A DNA stretch of 64,000 nucleotides from Anthoceros angustus. Taxonomy: Eukaryota > Streptophyta > Anthocerotopsida > Anthocerotales > Anthocerotaceae. The stretch covers positions 124,001-188,000 of the forward strand of contig VJWM01000011.1 in assembly GCA_010909165.1 (NCBI GenBank), given 5' to 3'. Every line of letters starts with the position of its first letter. Position 1 is the first letter of the stretch. This document shows, one piece after another, positions 44,561-55,437 of the stretch. The notes beneath the pieces were generated by a model. That model saw only the letters and a program-made list of their open reading frames with translations. It did no database searches and was not told where the DNA came from. The translations under genes were made by a program, and so were the position numbers.

Positions 44561-45899
44561 CCGCAATTCAAAGAAGGAATCCGCACAACTTGAAGGAAAT
44601 TTGCAGCAGGAAGGGGAGGGCCATACCAAGACTATGTGAATCGCAAGAGGAAATGGCGGAGGATCGCATGGAGAAGTCGTCGAGAGCCAAAAGTCCTTCG
44701 CTTGAGAGTTGATCCGAGCGGCCGCCACCGTCTGGCTGGAAGAACTTCTCTCTCGTGGTTACTCTCCACTGAATCGAAAGTATGACGCCTGCTCGGTCAC
44801 GCCATACACATGTGCCGCAACCCTAACCATAAATGTCAATTAAGGAAATGATTACATGGAAAACCATTTATAGGACCCTAAGTCAAAAGCCGCATATGTG
44901 AACCCCAATGCCGAGAAAACAATGAAGAGGCGGTGTGCCTCGCCGCCAAGTTCTACCGGTGAAGATCTTTCGGTTTATTTGCTCATAATGGCATTTCCAC
45001 CTTACCTTCACCCACCGCCTATGTCATGGCATACCACGCCTGTGAAGAGTGAGGACCATATTTCGAGGTTAGAGGTGCGGAGTCCTCGCGACAATGTTGC
45101 GCCACCCACACATCGCTTGTCGAAGAGGTCGAGTTTTTCGTCCACAAAGTTCATTCCTCACGCTTTGTGCGATCAAGGGGAACATGTACTTGAGAACAAG
45201 TGTTGGGTTTGCATCGCCTCTCTGCTCACCCATGTAATGACGACATTGATGTTGTCGCAGCAGAGCAGGTGGAAGAGGGGTCTTTGATTTCCGGATGGTA
45301 GGTGACTCTCTTGTGAGGAGCAAGGATGGTCAGATCGAATGGGGCCCCGCGCCTTCCCGATCATGAGCAACGAAAACGAGTCCGAACTCCGTAAGGTTAG
45401 TTTGCCTTCAACAAGAAACATTGTTGCGAAGACAATGTTGTGGCGAATAGTCCACCCCATCCGTGGCGGATTCCATCTCATGCACACCGCACGGCAGTGG
45501 TAATGCTGCCGCCATCGACAAGCGCCCTCTCCGGCATTCCGCGTGGGGTGCATGACCCCGTGAACTTGAACTTATATGCCGCCATTGATGGGAATCGCAT
45601 CCAGCGAAGACACGGAAGGAAGGGAGATGGGGTGCGAATCCCGTCGTGGTTTGTTCCGCCAAGGAGCGCGTGCGAGGATGACCGCAGGATCGAGTTCTTC
45701 CACAAGCAAATGATCCGTGGATCGAGGATGGGGATGATGACTTTGTTCACCCTCCTCCCTGGTGCATCCGGAACATTCCATCCCAAGCCTTTAAGTGAGA
45801 CATTGATGACAACAAAGCTGAGCGCAGCGGCGACGGCGGGTGTCTTTGCAAAAATGTGAATGGAGAAGGTGACTTTCTTAAACCGTGTTGCAACCAAAT
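44561..45899. other. Unassigned; possible N-terminal part of the DUF7869 relic
   Basis: Plus-strand frames at 44898-45287 and 45440-45859 have some coding character (RRIEFFHKQMIRGSRMGMMT) but no motif. Position suggests they could be the degraded front of the DUF7869 gene at 45900-48330. Confidence 0.3.
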
Positions 45900-48330
45900 G
45901 TGCATGCAGAGGTTGACCAAGCAAGGCCTTGAGCAACGATATAGGTTCCTCACAATGCGTGCAAGAGCAAGAGACATTTCTTCAAAGCCTCGTACATGGG
46001 ACCCGAGTCAAACTAACAAAGAAAGAGTTTTTACGCATGTTATGGGATCGGTTCCTACTGCTATGTGAAGGCCTTAAGAGTATATTGTATGGGGCACAAC
46101 AGATACGAGGAATCGAAAGGGAGGGTCATGAGGAATGCCCGTGGGATAGTGTTCGAACCAACCCAATTCATAAGTCCGTCATGCACTTGGTGCTCTAGCG
46201 TGGATGGATAATGCTTTTCGCTCATGGTGAAGATTCAACGCTGTGTGTATAACACCGACACCTATACAAAGCTGGAGATATGGTCATTGTACAAACGCGT
46301 GTCAAAGCTCGTCTCAGCTTGTGACGACGCGTGGTTTTGAAGTTATGGAAATCTAACTTCACCGAGTGAAGATTCCCAAATCCAACAGTTCTCGACTCCA
46401 ATATGTCTGGTTAAAGACCACCATTCGAATACAACTCGGAAGGTTGATCAAGGTAGATATCACTCTACCACTAGTACAACCCATCTGGTGGGAGGAGTTT
46501 TTCGAGTTCATCCCATAGTTCCGAATGAGCACCGGTATGCGGATGGTTCAAAACTGAGTGGGTGGCGGGTGGGCCGCGCCCACCGGATGACCGACTGCTG
46601 CATCAAGTTGCTCGAGTACCATGTTTGAAACTCGCAGTCCTTGTTCATGGATGGCCCCAGGTTGTAGGTTTGATTGGTCGAGTTTAGGCGGGCCGCCGGC
46701 GCCTGGGCCCCATCCACCTTCAAACTCGCCAACCATAATATATGACCTAGAAGGTGGACGTTTTGTAGATTTTAGATTGGGGAAGATGGTAAATGTATGT
46801 GTGAGGTGATAGTCCACGACATCGGTTTGTTGTATGCAATGGGTTTCATGGATTCGCTTCGCTTGTGGTGTGGAAGAAGCGTGTTTGTATGTGTGAAATT
46901 GGGAACGTGAAAACTTGGAAGGATGTGACACTTGGAACGTGTTTGGGCGTAAAAATATGTCAGCAAGAGGCACACCGCGTCTGCAGGAGGAGCGGGAAAA
47001 ATGGCAAAACACCGTGAAAAGAGTTACAGGAACCGGATAAGTACATGCTCGCTATAGACTAATGGACCAAGAAGACCGAGATTCCACACTTTCTGCGTTG
47101 GCCAAAGAATCTTGATGAGGACCGTATCTGCGGCACGTAGTGGGTTGCATGATCCACAATTATACGTGACGCAGCAAGAGTGTTTTTGCACTATGCCAAT
47201 TTGAGGAACGATGCGAATCGACAATCGGATTATTCAAGATGTTATTCTTAATTATAAAGGAGTGCTACCCAAAGTGCTCTATTTGCAGCTTGACAACACT
47301 TGCCGGAAAACAAGAACCATGTTGTTTGCGTGATTTGAACATGCTAGTTGATATGGGAACTTTTCAAGGTGAAGGTTGGGTTCCTCCTTGTTGGGCACAC
47401 TCACGACCAAATCGACTGTTCTCTTGCTTTTCCAAAAGCTTGAAGCACAAGGAGGCACACACTCTTCCGCCGACATACATCGGTTCATGCATACACGCCT
47501 ACACCGGAGATCAAAGTTTTGCGGAGGTCCGGACTTCGTCATATGTATGGCCGATTAGACAAGGCGATGGTCAGCATATTCATCGGTGAGAAAATTGAAC
47601 AACTTATCTTTCCAGACCGCTTTAAAATCACCAGAGAAGACAAACCGCACTGGTGCGATGAATTAGGAGCAAGCAATATTCGACATCGATGTATTGGGAA
47701 ACCGCCGGGTTGGAGTTTTTGAAATTTGTCCCCTCCAACGACATAACAACAAGACGCCGGCCCGGCTCGAGACAAGAAAGGGACGTCGGCAGGTTATCTC
47801 CGACCAAGGAGTGGCACATTTGAGAGCGGGTCCGGAGCTGCGCCATATGTGACCGGAATATGGATGGTGGGAAGCATTCTGGTGGACCAAGAAGAAATCG
47901 CAATAATCGTGGAGAACAACATTGGGCTCGCACTAGAAGTGCCGTGGAAATGGTTCTCTAATCGGAAGAAACAAGCAACCACTCCAAGTTCGATGAAGCT
48001 ATCCTAGAGGAGGCGCTAAGAGAACTCCCCAACGGATATGTACTTGGGGCCTTACCGATTGGGAAGGCAGCAGGAAATGGCACGCTTGCATGGAGATGTA
48101 AAAGACATAAAGGAAGGATGTTCATCGTACCTTGTACCGCCGATACGCATAATCGGCCTTCGGATTGGGAAAGTTAATCGTGAGGTTGGATGTGGAAGAG
48201 CCTCATTTCCGGTTCATCGTACAGATCGAGCACAGATGCATATGAAGGCGTATACGTGGAAGAATATGTGATTCTGCACCTTCCACCGAGACAATGGGAT
48301 TGGAAGGAAAAAGGGTGGGAAGGCAAATTT
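45900..48330 (+). pseudogene. DUF7869-type transposon protein, copy 2, broken
   Basis: Plus strand. The diagnostic block is at 47260-47450: KGVLPKVLYLQLDNTC (to 47302), remnants of REN-K-N, then the V-G-H-T-H-D motif surviving as LLGTLTTKSTVLLL in one frame, with C-W-A-H-S-R-P-N-R in another, and KHKEAHTLPPTYIGSCIHAY behind it. Downstream, GLEFLKFVPSND (near 47705) and FDEAILEEALRELPNGYVLG (near 47985) continue the protein to about 48300. At least three frameshifts and several stops break it. It is only distantly like copy 1 at 27930-29885, so the two are separate insertions. Confidence 0.6.
46569..46583. repeat. Perfect GC hairpin GTGGGC-CGC-GCCCAC
   Basis: Six-bp perfect arms with a three-base loop. 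A second GC core (GGGCCGCCGGCGCC, about 46687) about 110 bp away is flanked by longer imperfect arms (GGTCGAGTTTAGG against a reverse complement reading GGCGAGTTTGAAGG), like the hairpins at 38.5-38.7 kb. Confidence 0.75.
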
Positions 48331-49400
48331 CAAGAATGTTCAAGAAGTCTTCATCAATAAAACCGTATCTTGTATTATGGGTTCATTTTGAATTCCGTAA
48401 ACATCTCTATTCCATTGACAAAAAGCGATCGTGATAAGTTGAATGAATTGCGGCTTCATCGAGCCACCAGCCAAAGTGCACGAAGATAGTGACGAAGACG
48501 GTGAGGACATCGGGCCCTTGGACATGGAAGGTGTCAATTCGGAGATGAGTGAAAAGATGTATGAAGTGGAGGCAAACATCGGTGGACATCGGTAGACAAG
48601 AGGGTTTACTCGACCGTCAAGTGTCACCGCCAAGTGTTAGGCTCAAAGTGGGAGCTCGCGTTAGTGATAGGGAATCACTGGTGCATTTCTATGATCGGAA
48701 GTTGAAGAAGTTGGAGTCACTTCCGGCCGTAGGTTGCGGTGGCGACAGGACAAATGGCGGGCGCGGTGGCCGCCGCCATTTTTCACCATCCTTAGTAGCA
48801 TGGAAACCGCTTTTCCGCACGCCCCTGTATTGTACATTTTGTTCGCAACCGTATATAACCCATCCAGACGCCTAAATCCTAAATCGTGGAAATTGATAGC
48901 TCGGCGCGCCCACCGCCCGAGCGCCCCTTCTTGCCAAAAACAAAAGACTATGGGTTACGGAGACGGTTCGGAAAGAAGCACCATTCTTTACCAATGATGA
49001 TCGTGAAGATTGCAATGTCTTCAAAAGACCTTGTTTATTTAGATCGTGCCTCAACAACCCGTTCCCTTTTAGTCCTTCCGGTACTTATGGTAAGCAAGCA
49101 TGGGTCGATATGCCAAAATGGCCGAACCACGCCCCTAACCCTTTGTGTGATGGAGACATCGCCCGGACGTCAATTTCATCCCTTATCGACCCTTATTTTC
49201 AGCCTTTGGACCGATGTTGCCCAAAGCGAGAATGCGACCCATCCCAAACCCCTTCCGACGATATTTGGTTGAAAACCCCATCAGATATATTAACCCCTTC
49301 CAAGATTAGCATACTTCTCCACATGCGCCTGGCACCATACCTCTTCGCCATAGGTGCTCCGGAAGTCGAGCGTGGTTGCCGCTTGTGGTCCGCTCTCTCT
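48331..49400. other. No recognisable gene
   Basis: Short frames without motifs on both strands. A GC-rich core (GGCGCGGTGGCCGCCGCC, about 48761) resembles the hairpin cores elsewhere but has weak arms. Confidence 0.3.
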
Positions 49401-52400
49401 GCCGGGTTTGTCACCGAGCCGGGCCGACCATGAGGCCACAAGGGCGGCTCATATTTCGCAACCTCGTATACTCCGCTCGCCCAGCCTCCTCTGCTGCCTG
49501 CTCATACTCACCTATGAGGATACGCTCCCCTCCGCCTTCCTCACCGACTAAAGAACTTTTTCTGCGTCAGGCCCTGCTCCTCCAGATTCATTCTGCTGAG
49601 CCCGCCATCCGCTCGTGGGCCCCGACAACTCTGATTTCAAGGCTCGTCCGGGTCCCTCTCCATTTCGTGACTTGGCCCCGCCTTGTTCCATCGCCTACTC
49701 TGTGCCGCTTACGCCCAGTAGCCGGAGTCGCTCTATCCGCCTGTGATCCCGCGATCACGCCCAGCAGAGCCTGCTCCCGCTCAATGTATCTTGGGTAGCC
49801 GTAGCTCCGCGTCCCTGCAGTCTTCCATCTCCGCTACTTTGTTCCTCCACTTCCGCGAATCGAGCCAGGCAGGAGACCTCCATCTCCTCGTCAGCTGGCC
49901 TCTTCTCTGACGGGCTGGTCCTGCCTCGCCGGCCGCCTCCTACTCCGTCTTGAGTTAGCCAAGGCCGTCCTTGCCGTCTCCCTCCACGGTTGCGTATCCA
50001 GCGTAGTGATTCTCAGTCGGTCTTAGGCTGCTGACTTCCGCCACGCCGCCTTTCACCTCGAGCCTCCGTGGCTTGGTGTTGTTCTCGCCGCCTCAACAGT
50101 CCCGAGCTCGCTCACTGCCTTTCGCTCTCCAGCCTCCCTCGCCTCCCACCGCCTGCAGAGGTCTTCCGCTAGCTTGGGCCTCATGCTCGCTCATTGCTTG
50201 CATGTCTGAAGGACCTTGGTCCTTCCGCGCGCTTTCCCTCCTCAATTCGAGCGAGGGATTCGCACTCTTCTTCACCTCCTGGTCAGCCTCCACACGCTCT
50301 GGAGGAGCACCATGCGCCTTGTTGCCTCCACCTCCGGGTCTTCTCTTCCAGTAGACCCCATAAAGTATACCGTCCATGACGGTAGCCAAAACTCGCCGTG
50401 TTTCTTCCACGGCCGCCGGGCTGAGATACTGTGAGTCCAGGAGCGGGCATCTTCGATCCGTCAGGATCGCGGTCGATGCAGTCTGGAGTGAGTCTGACTC
50501 GGGCCTGACCTAATCACAGTTCAAGTCCGGCCTTCTACCTCCTTGGCCTGTTTGGCGCTAGCTCCTTCATTGCCTGCCTTCATTTTGGGCTTGGTATGAG
50601 GCCCGGAGTCAAGCCTTTCCCCATGTGAGACCGGGATGGGCTCGGATGGGGCCGATGACCCCCCCCCTCGGGCGGCGCCCTCCCCTCCCCGACTGCCTCC
50701 GCCTCGCCACTCCATGGGTAGGGGTAGAGGCACCGTGCCTGGTGCACCGTGGTGCCACCTTCGACGACTGCCCGCGTGGCTCACCGAGGTCGGCATTTTG
50801 CTGGCCGACAGGCGTTATTAACGCCGCCTGGCTCCTGTGGGCTCCATTTTGCGGGAACTCACTCTGGAACCCGATGAGGAGGCAGGATATCCTCCCATAC
50901 CTCCTCGGCTGAGAGGGTCCGTTCCACTGGATGGAGTCTGGAATTCTCCTAGCTCATCTTCCTCCTGGGCTCATTTGGTCTTAGGAGGTCGAGCCTCCAC
51001 TCGGGTGCCTCCGCCCCTTCGCCTCTCCGTGAGGCGCCCAATCCTCGGGGCGCCGCTCCTCTTCTCCTCCTTCGGGAGGTTGAGGTGTCCCCACACGTGG
51101 ATTAGGAAGGGGACAAGGTGGCGGCTTCTCGCTCGTAGCTTCCAGCCTCTTGGTGATCCGGCGAGGATGATCGCCCCGCTTGGTTGCCTTTGTAGGCGTG
51201 CAGAACACAAAGATTATCACCAAGATGATCCACCTTGGTGAGCATGTTCCAATGGACAATGACCTTAGCCTTGCCCTCACACTTTGTCCAGCCGAGTCCG
51301 AGGCCAACCCGGCCCGTTTGACGACCGTTGCGTCCTGATGATAGCGCGCCGCCTTCTACCTTTCCCTCACCTTGAGGCTCGGGACTGCGCCCCAATTTCT
51401 TCCGCGGTGGTTGTAAACGCCCTCTCGGGACCTCCGGTCCACCTCCTGGGGTCCTCCTCAAACTTTTGGAAGCGGACCTCCTTGTTGGCGACGGCCAGCA
51501 TCTTCCTGGCGTATTCCACAGCGAGTGTGGCCGACGTCCACACCGCGCTGAAGATGTCCAGATGCCACTTCTCCACCAAGTCCTCTCCTCCTCTAGCTGA
51601 GTCCGAAGTCGGTATCTCGGTGACAATATTGCGCTCCACCAGCGCCCGGCTCCACCTCCACGGCCTTCTTGGGTCCCATCACCGCCTTCTTCTTCACCGC
51701 CGCTGGCGATCGGCGACCGCTCCTCTTCGCTGCTCACGCTTCCAACCACCTAAGGTGAGCTGGGCGAGAAGGTACTGAAAGTGCTCAAGAGATAGCGCCA
51801 AAGAGCGGATGGATGAGCGAGAGATCAGAAAATCGCTATGGTCGCAAAGAGAAATGGTCTTCCTCCAAAGGCGGGAGTAGTCGCGAGCTGGAAGGTGTCC
51901 CTTGCTGTGAATCGGCTGTGAGGTCTGCATGGCCTACTCCCGCCTTACGCTTCCGCTTACGCTGTCCTTACGCTGCTGCACTTTAAGCCTACTCAACTGC
52001 ATTCTCGAGCGTGAATACACTGCCTATAACCCCATCGCAACCTCGGTCGTGGGTCCGTCACGCATGCCGCTCCACCACCTGCACCCCCACGTGGCTTCAT
52101 CTGTTTTAAATCATGCTCCAACTTCTAAGTTACTTTACAAGGTGATGAGCGACTCTTCTCCCGCCACTTGAGAGTGTGTCCGGACTTATCCCAATACTCC
52201 AGTGTGTTGTCCGGTCCTCCTCCTGAGTGTGCTTTGAAGTCCTTCCATCTACTCTGGAGTCCTTACTCCAGGGTGCAGTTCGGAGTACAGTCCGGAGTAG
52301 TTCGGGCTTATTTCTTCCTTTTCGCCTTATTTTGCACTCCCTACCTACGAAAAAAACAAAACCTAACTCATTCCCTACCCCCGGGGAGGATCCGTGGTCC

Positions 52401-53070
52401 ACACATACTATGGGAGGAGACCTAGGGCCGGCCTTTGGCGCGTGACACCATGTCTGCTGTTCGCGGATTTTAGATGAAGAAAGAATTACTTTTGCTAGTG
52501 GCCTATGAGTCTCTAGATATGTTTTTCGCGCAGTATTGCGTGGGAGGAAGGCACGGGTTAACACATAAGCTAGCACCCTAAGGTAGGGTAAGGTTTTGAG
52601 CGAGTCTTTCAGCTCATAATGAAGATTATTTTTTATTTATTAATAGACAAGATGGAAAATCCCATCTACCCCTAAAGTCCGAGGAGGAACAACCCAAAAA
52701 GGGCTAATGGTAAAAGGGGAAGTCCTAGTCCCCTCTAATGCCTTTCCCGTAACTACCTATTGCACCAATGATATCGTGATCAGGGATGATGAAGGGCTTA
52801 GCCACCGGTGCTCAAGAAGTCGCTAGTCCTGCGCACGTAGCCGTCCTATAAGTAGTGTTAGCCAGTGCATTCCGTAGAGCTATGGAAAACAGAAAGCCAC
52901 CTACTGAGGAGGAAAGGGGAGGCCCTCCCATTCTGTCGTATGTGATAGGCTTTTCCACACTCCTTAATTAACGTAGAGAAGTCATTGCCCATAGCCCCAT
53001 GAGTCTCGAGGGCGAGGGGATGCATGGGAGAGTATTTGTGAGTCTTGCTAGTTGCACATCCTTCCGCCGC
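49401..53070. other. GC-rich block, then unassigned sequence; no gene recognised
   Basis: 49401-51930 is GC-rich and keeps several overlapping frames open on both strands, the longest a 215-codon minus frame at 51102-51749. The peptides are Arg/Gly/Ser-rich. A competing minus frame at 51367-51639 (KMLAVANKEVRFQKFEED) looks more protein-like, but I cannot assign it. 52140-52330 repeats short variants of ACTCCAGNNNNNNGTCCGG. 52600-53070 is lower in GC and empty. Confidence 0.3.
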
Positions 53071-53403
53071 CTAACCCAGGGGGTTGATGATGACATGCTC
53101 GCATATGGAGTCCCTCATGGGATCCTTGACAACCACATCAGCGATATAAATTCGCTCCCCTCTAGTATAAAAAAGGTCCGCCCTGAGTGACACGCCATTA
53201 CGCAATGTATATGGGCGCTCCCTGTACGGAAAAAATCCGCTCTCCTTAGTCATCGAAAACATGATGTCGCGAATAGTGTCATGCATAGCAATACGTTGCC
53301 CCCCACGGGACAATGCACCAAATGGGACCGAGTCGCCAATACTTGACTCTGCGCATGGAAAGAGAAGAGGCCAACGATGAGGCCAAACTGAGGCGGACCT
53401 CAT
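53071..53403 (-). pseudogene. Possible C-terminus of a non-LTR-type reverse transcriptase protein
   Basis: Minus-strand peptide with HDTIRDIMFSMTKESGFFPY, then RADLFYTRGERIYIADVVVK and DPM. The pattern H-x-x-I-R-D ... R-A-D-x-x-x ... x-x-D-V-x-V-x-x-P is typical of the C-terminal domain of many eukaryotic reverse-transcriptase proteins. The RT domain itself is not visible upstream (53404-53620 gives only an overlapping frame, YLKARLKLARLAFKG). Assignment is tentative. Confidence 0.4.
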
Positions 53404-53551
53404 CGCGGTCGAAAAAGGACGTCAGATGCGATTCGGAGCCTTTGAATGCAAGGCGAGCGAGCTTGAGCCGAGCTTTTAAATACCCCCTCAAACGGTTGTG
53501 AGAAAGTTCACATCCAGAATCTACATGCAAAGTTGATCCCTTTATTTTTCC

Positions 53552-53663
53552 TTCCGGATCAATAGATGCCTCAAGGGCCTTCCAGATCAATAGATGCCTC
53601 AAGGGCCTTCCGAATCAATAGATGCTTCAAGGGCCTTCCGGATCAATAGATGCCTCAAGGGCT
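53552..53663. repeat. 28-bp tandem repeat, four units
   Basis: Units start at 53552, 53580, 53608 and 53636 and read TTCCGGATCAATAGATGCCT followed by CAAGGGCC, with one or two changes per unit. The last unit loses its end. Confidence 0.95.
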
Positions 53664-53814
53664 CCTCGCCCTTTCAGATTCAAGGGTCAATGGGCTTGGA
53701 GTCGGAGCGCCAATGCCCGCACTAAGGTTGCCTCGCTGATATGTGGAAATTGATAGCTACGCAGATTTATGATTTATTATTGACATAACGTTTCAGGGCC
53801 TTGCCCTTCTAATC

Positions 53815-53847
53815 GGTGGCCCTCAGGGCGAGGCCCTCAGGGCCACC
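53815..53847. repeat. Hairpin with 15-bp arms
   Basis: GGTGGCCCTCAGGGC, spacer GAG, GCCCTCAGGGCCACC. The arms pair over 15 bp with a single mismatch. It follows a related CAGGGCCTTGCCCTTCT about 20 bp upstream. Confidence 0.85.
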
Positions 53848-55136
53848 GTCACCATGCCACAAGAGGAGCTTCAAAATCTTTTGAGGAGAATGGAAGCATT
53901 AGAGCAACAAGCAAAAGGAAACAGAAAGCTCAACGAAGCAGGACTTTTTGGCAGTCCCCCAACACACAATAGCTGTCCCCACAATTATAAGAAGAAGCAC
54001 CAAGAGGCCAACTGTCCATGAACGCCTGTAAGTTAGATGTTTTCTGCTGGAAAGAGACTGAACCCAAAAAAGGAAAAAGTCCCGCAAGCAGTCAATTTGC
54101 TGGCAACATACACATTCAGGTGTGGAATCACTTCCATAGAGACCGAGAGGGTCTTGAGTCTGTTACCAGCTATGTATTTGATCTTTGTAGTTGAGTCCTG
54201 TTTCCTGCCTGAGTTGCCTCCACCACCTAATCAAACAAGAATCACATAAAAGTTAAAAGTATAGTCCGATAAGTCTGGGTACAGGTGTTGCCATAGGTCT
54301 TTCGTCCTCTCACTGTACTGGCAAGTTCAAGGCCTCTTGTCCACCCATCCGAGTAAGGCCCAAGAACAAAATGCTGGTTGCGAGGATTTGGGCAGGCCTA
54401 TGTTTGGAAGAAACACTCTAGGGTCGGCAGTCCCCATGGTCTCCCGTTTCAACACAGTCGCCTTCTTTTAGGACATCAACTTAGCCTTGATGATCCTTAT
54501 TGATGGTGCCTTCCTAGCCCAAGATCTCTCCATTTTCTGTCTATTTACCCGGTCGAGACTCGAGACAGATTCTGCCTCCCCTTCTTCCACCCTGACGGCC
54601 TCTTCTCAGCCTCCTCCCCACACCAATGCCTTGTCCTCGGACTCCCACTCTCATCCTGGATGTAGGTAACTTCACTTTCAGGCACTCCAGTCTCGGCTTG
54701 TTCCTGATATTGCTGAACCAACTTCGTCAGCAACCCTCGACGAAATTTTCCAGGTTCAGTTGAAACTGGAGAACCTTATGGGAGAGGGGCTCTCTCGCGA
54801 AGCCTTTCTTTTCATACAAGCCCTGACCTCGATGCTGATGAAGTCATCTGCGGCATCATCAGTTGGTAGTTCATGTTGCACAAGGCAACTTCAAACCTAC
54901 GCCGGTGGCCAGACTCTGTGGCACAGTTACAGGAGATAGCACGAGAATAGCTTAGGCACGGTGAGGGGCATGAAGCCCTCCTTGTAAATCTCAAGTTTAT
55001 TCCTTAGGAATAAAACGCTCCAATGCAAAAAGAAACAATTCCAGCTATTGCTTCGGTAATGGCCTCAAGTGGAGCAAGGTGCTACCTACAGGCTGTTTGA
55101 AGGCCGCTCCATATGTAACCTTGGAGGGAGGCTACA
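53848..55136. other. Unassigned, some coding character on the minus strand
   Basis: A minus-strand frame at 54087-53899 contains one clear hydrophobic segment (VGLLVLLLIIVGTAIVCW) and could be a membrane-protein exon. Another minus stretch near 54380-54300 reads HFVLGPYSDGWTRGLELAST. I could not join them into a gene model or name a family. Confidence 0.3.
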
Positions 55137-55437
55137 TAAGGAACCTATTGTCTTAACCCTCGGATCACATAGTAGATTATCTGGAGGGGAGATCACTGGA
55201 TGGTCGTTATCGTGTGCTGGCCTGCTTGGTACATGCAATGCAACTAGCACATATGGATAGACTTCCGGTATTAGAGCCGACATATGAAGAAGCTATTGTC
55301 TTACCATTCGGATCACATAATAGAGCACACTGATACCTGGAGGGGAGATTGGTGGATGGTCGTTACCATCTGGTGGGCTGCTTGGCACCTGCTCTACAAT
55401 TGGCAAGCAAAGATAGACATCCGGTATTAGAGGCAGT
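55137..55437. repeat. Imperfect tandem duplication of about 146 bp
   Basis: Two copies, about 55137-55284 and 55285-55437. Shared wording: CTATTGTCTTA, CGGATCACATA, CTGGAGGGGAGAT, GGATGGTCGTTA, TGGCCTGCTTGG against GGGCTGCTTGG, and CATCCGGTATTAGAG against ACTTCCGGTATTAGAG. In the second copy the frame reads LEGRLVDGRYHLVGCLAPAL; the first gives LEGRSLDGRYRVLACLVHAM in a different phase. Confidence 0.8.

Noticed and set aside
51102-51749. 215-codon minus-strand frame
   Set aside because: GC-rich, Arg/Gly-rich composition, with a competing and more protein-like frame inside it; no motif and no support as a gene.
53552-53663. CRISPR-like array
   Set aside because: The 28-bp units are directly adjacent without spacers and the sequence is from a plant nuclear genome; it is a plain tandem repeat.
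54480-54780. DUF247-like wording (MILIDGAFLAQDLSIF)
   Set aside because: Only one short block resembles the family; none of the other DUF247 landmarks follow in any frame.
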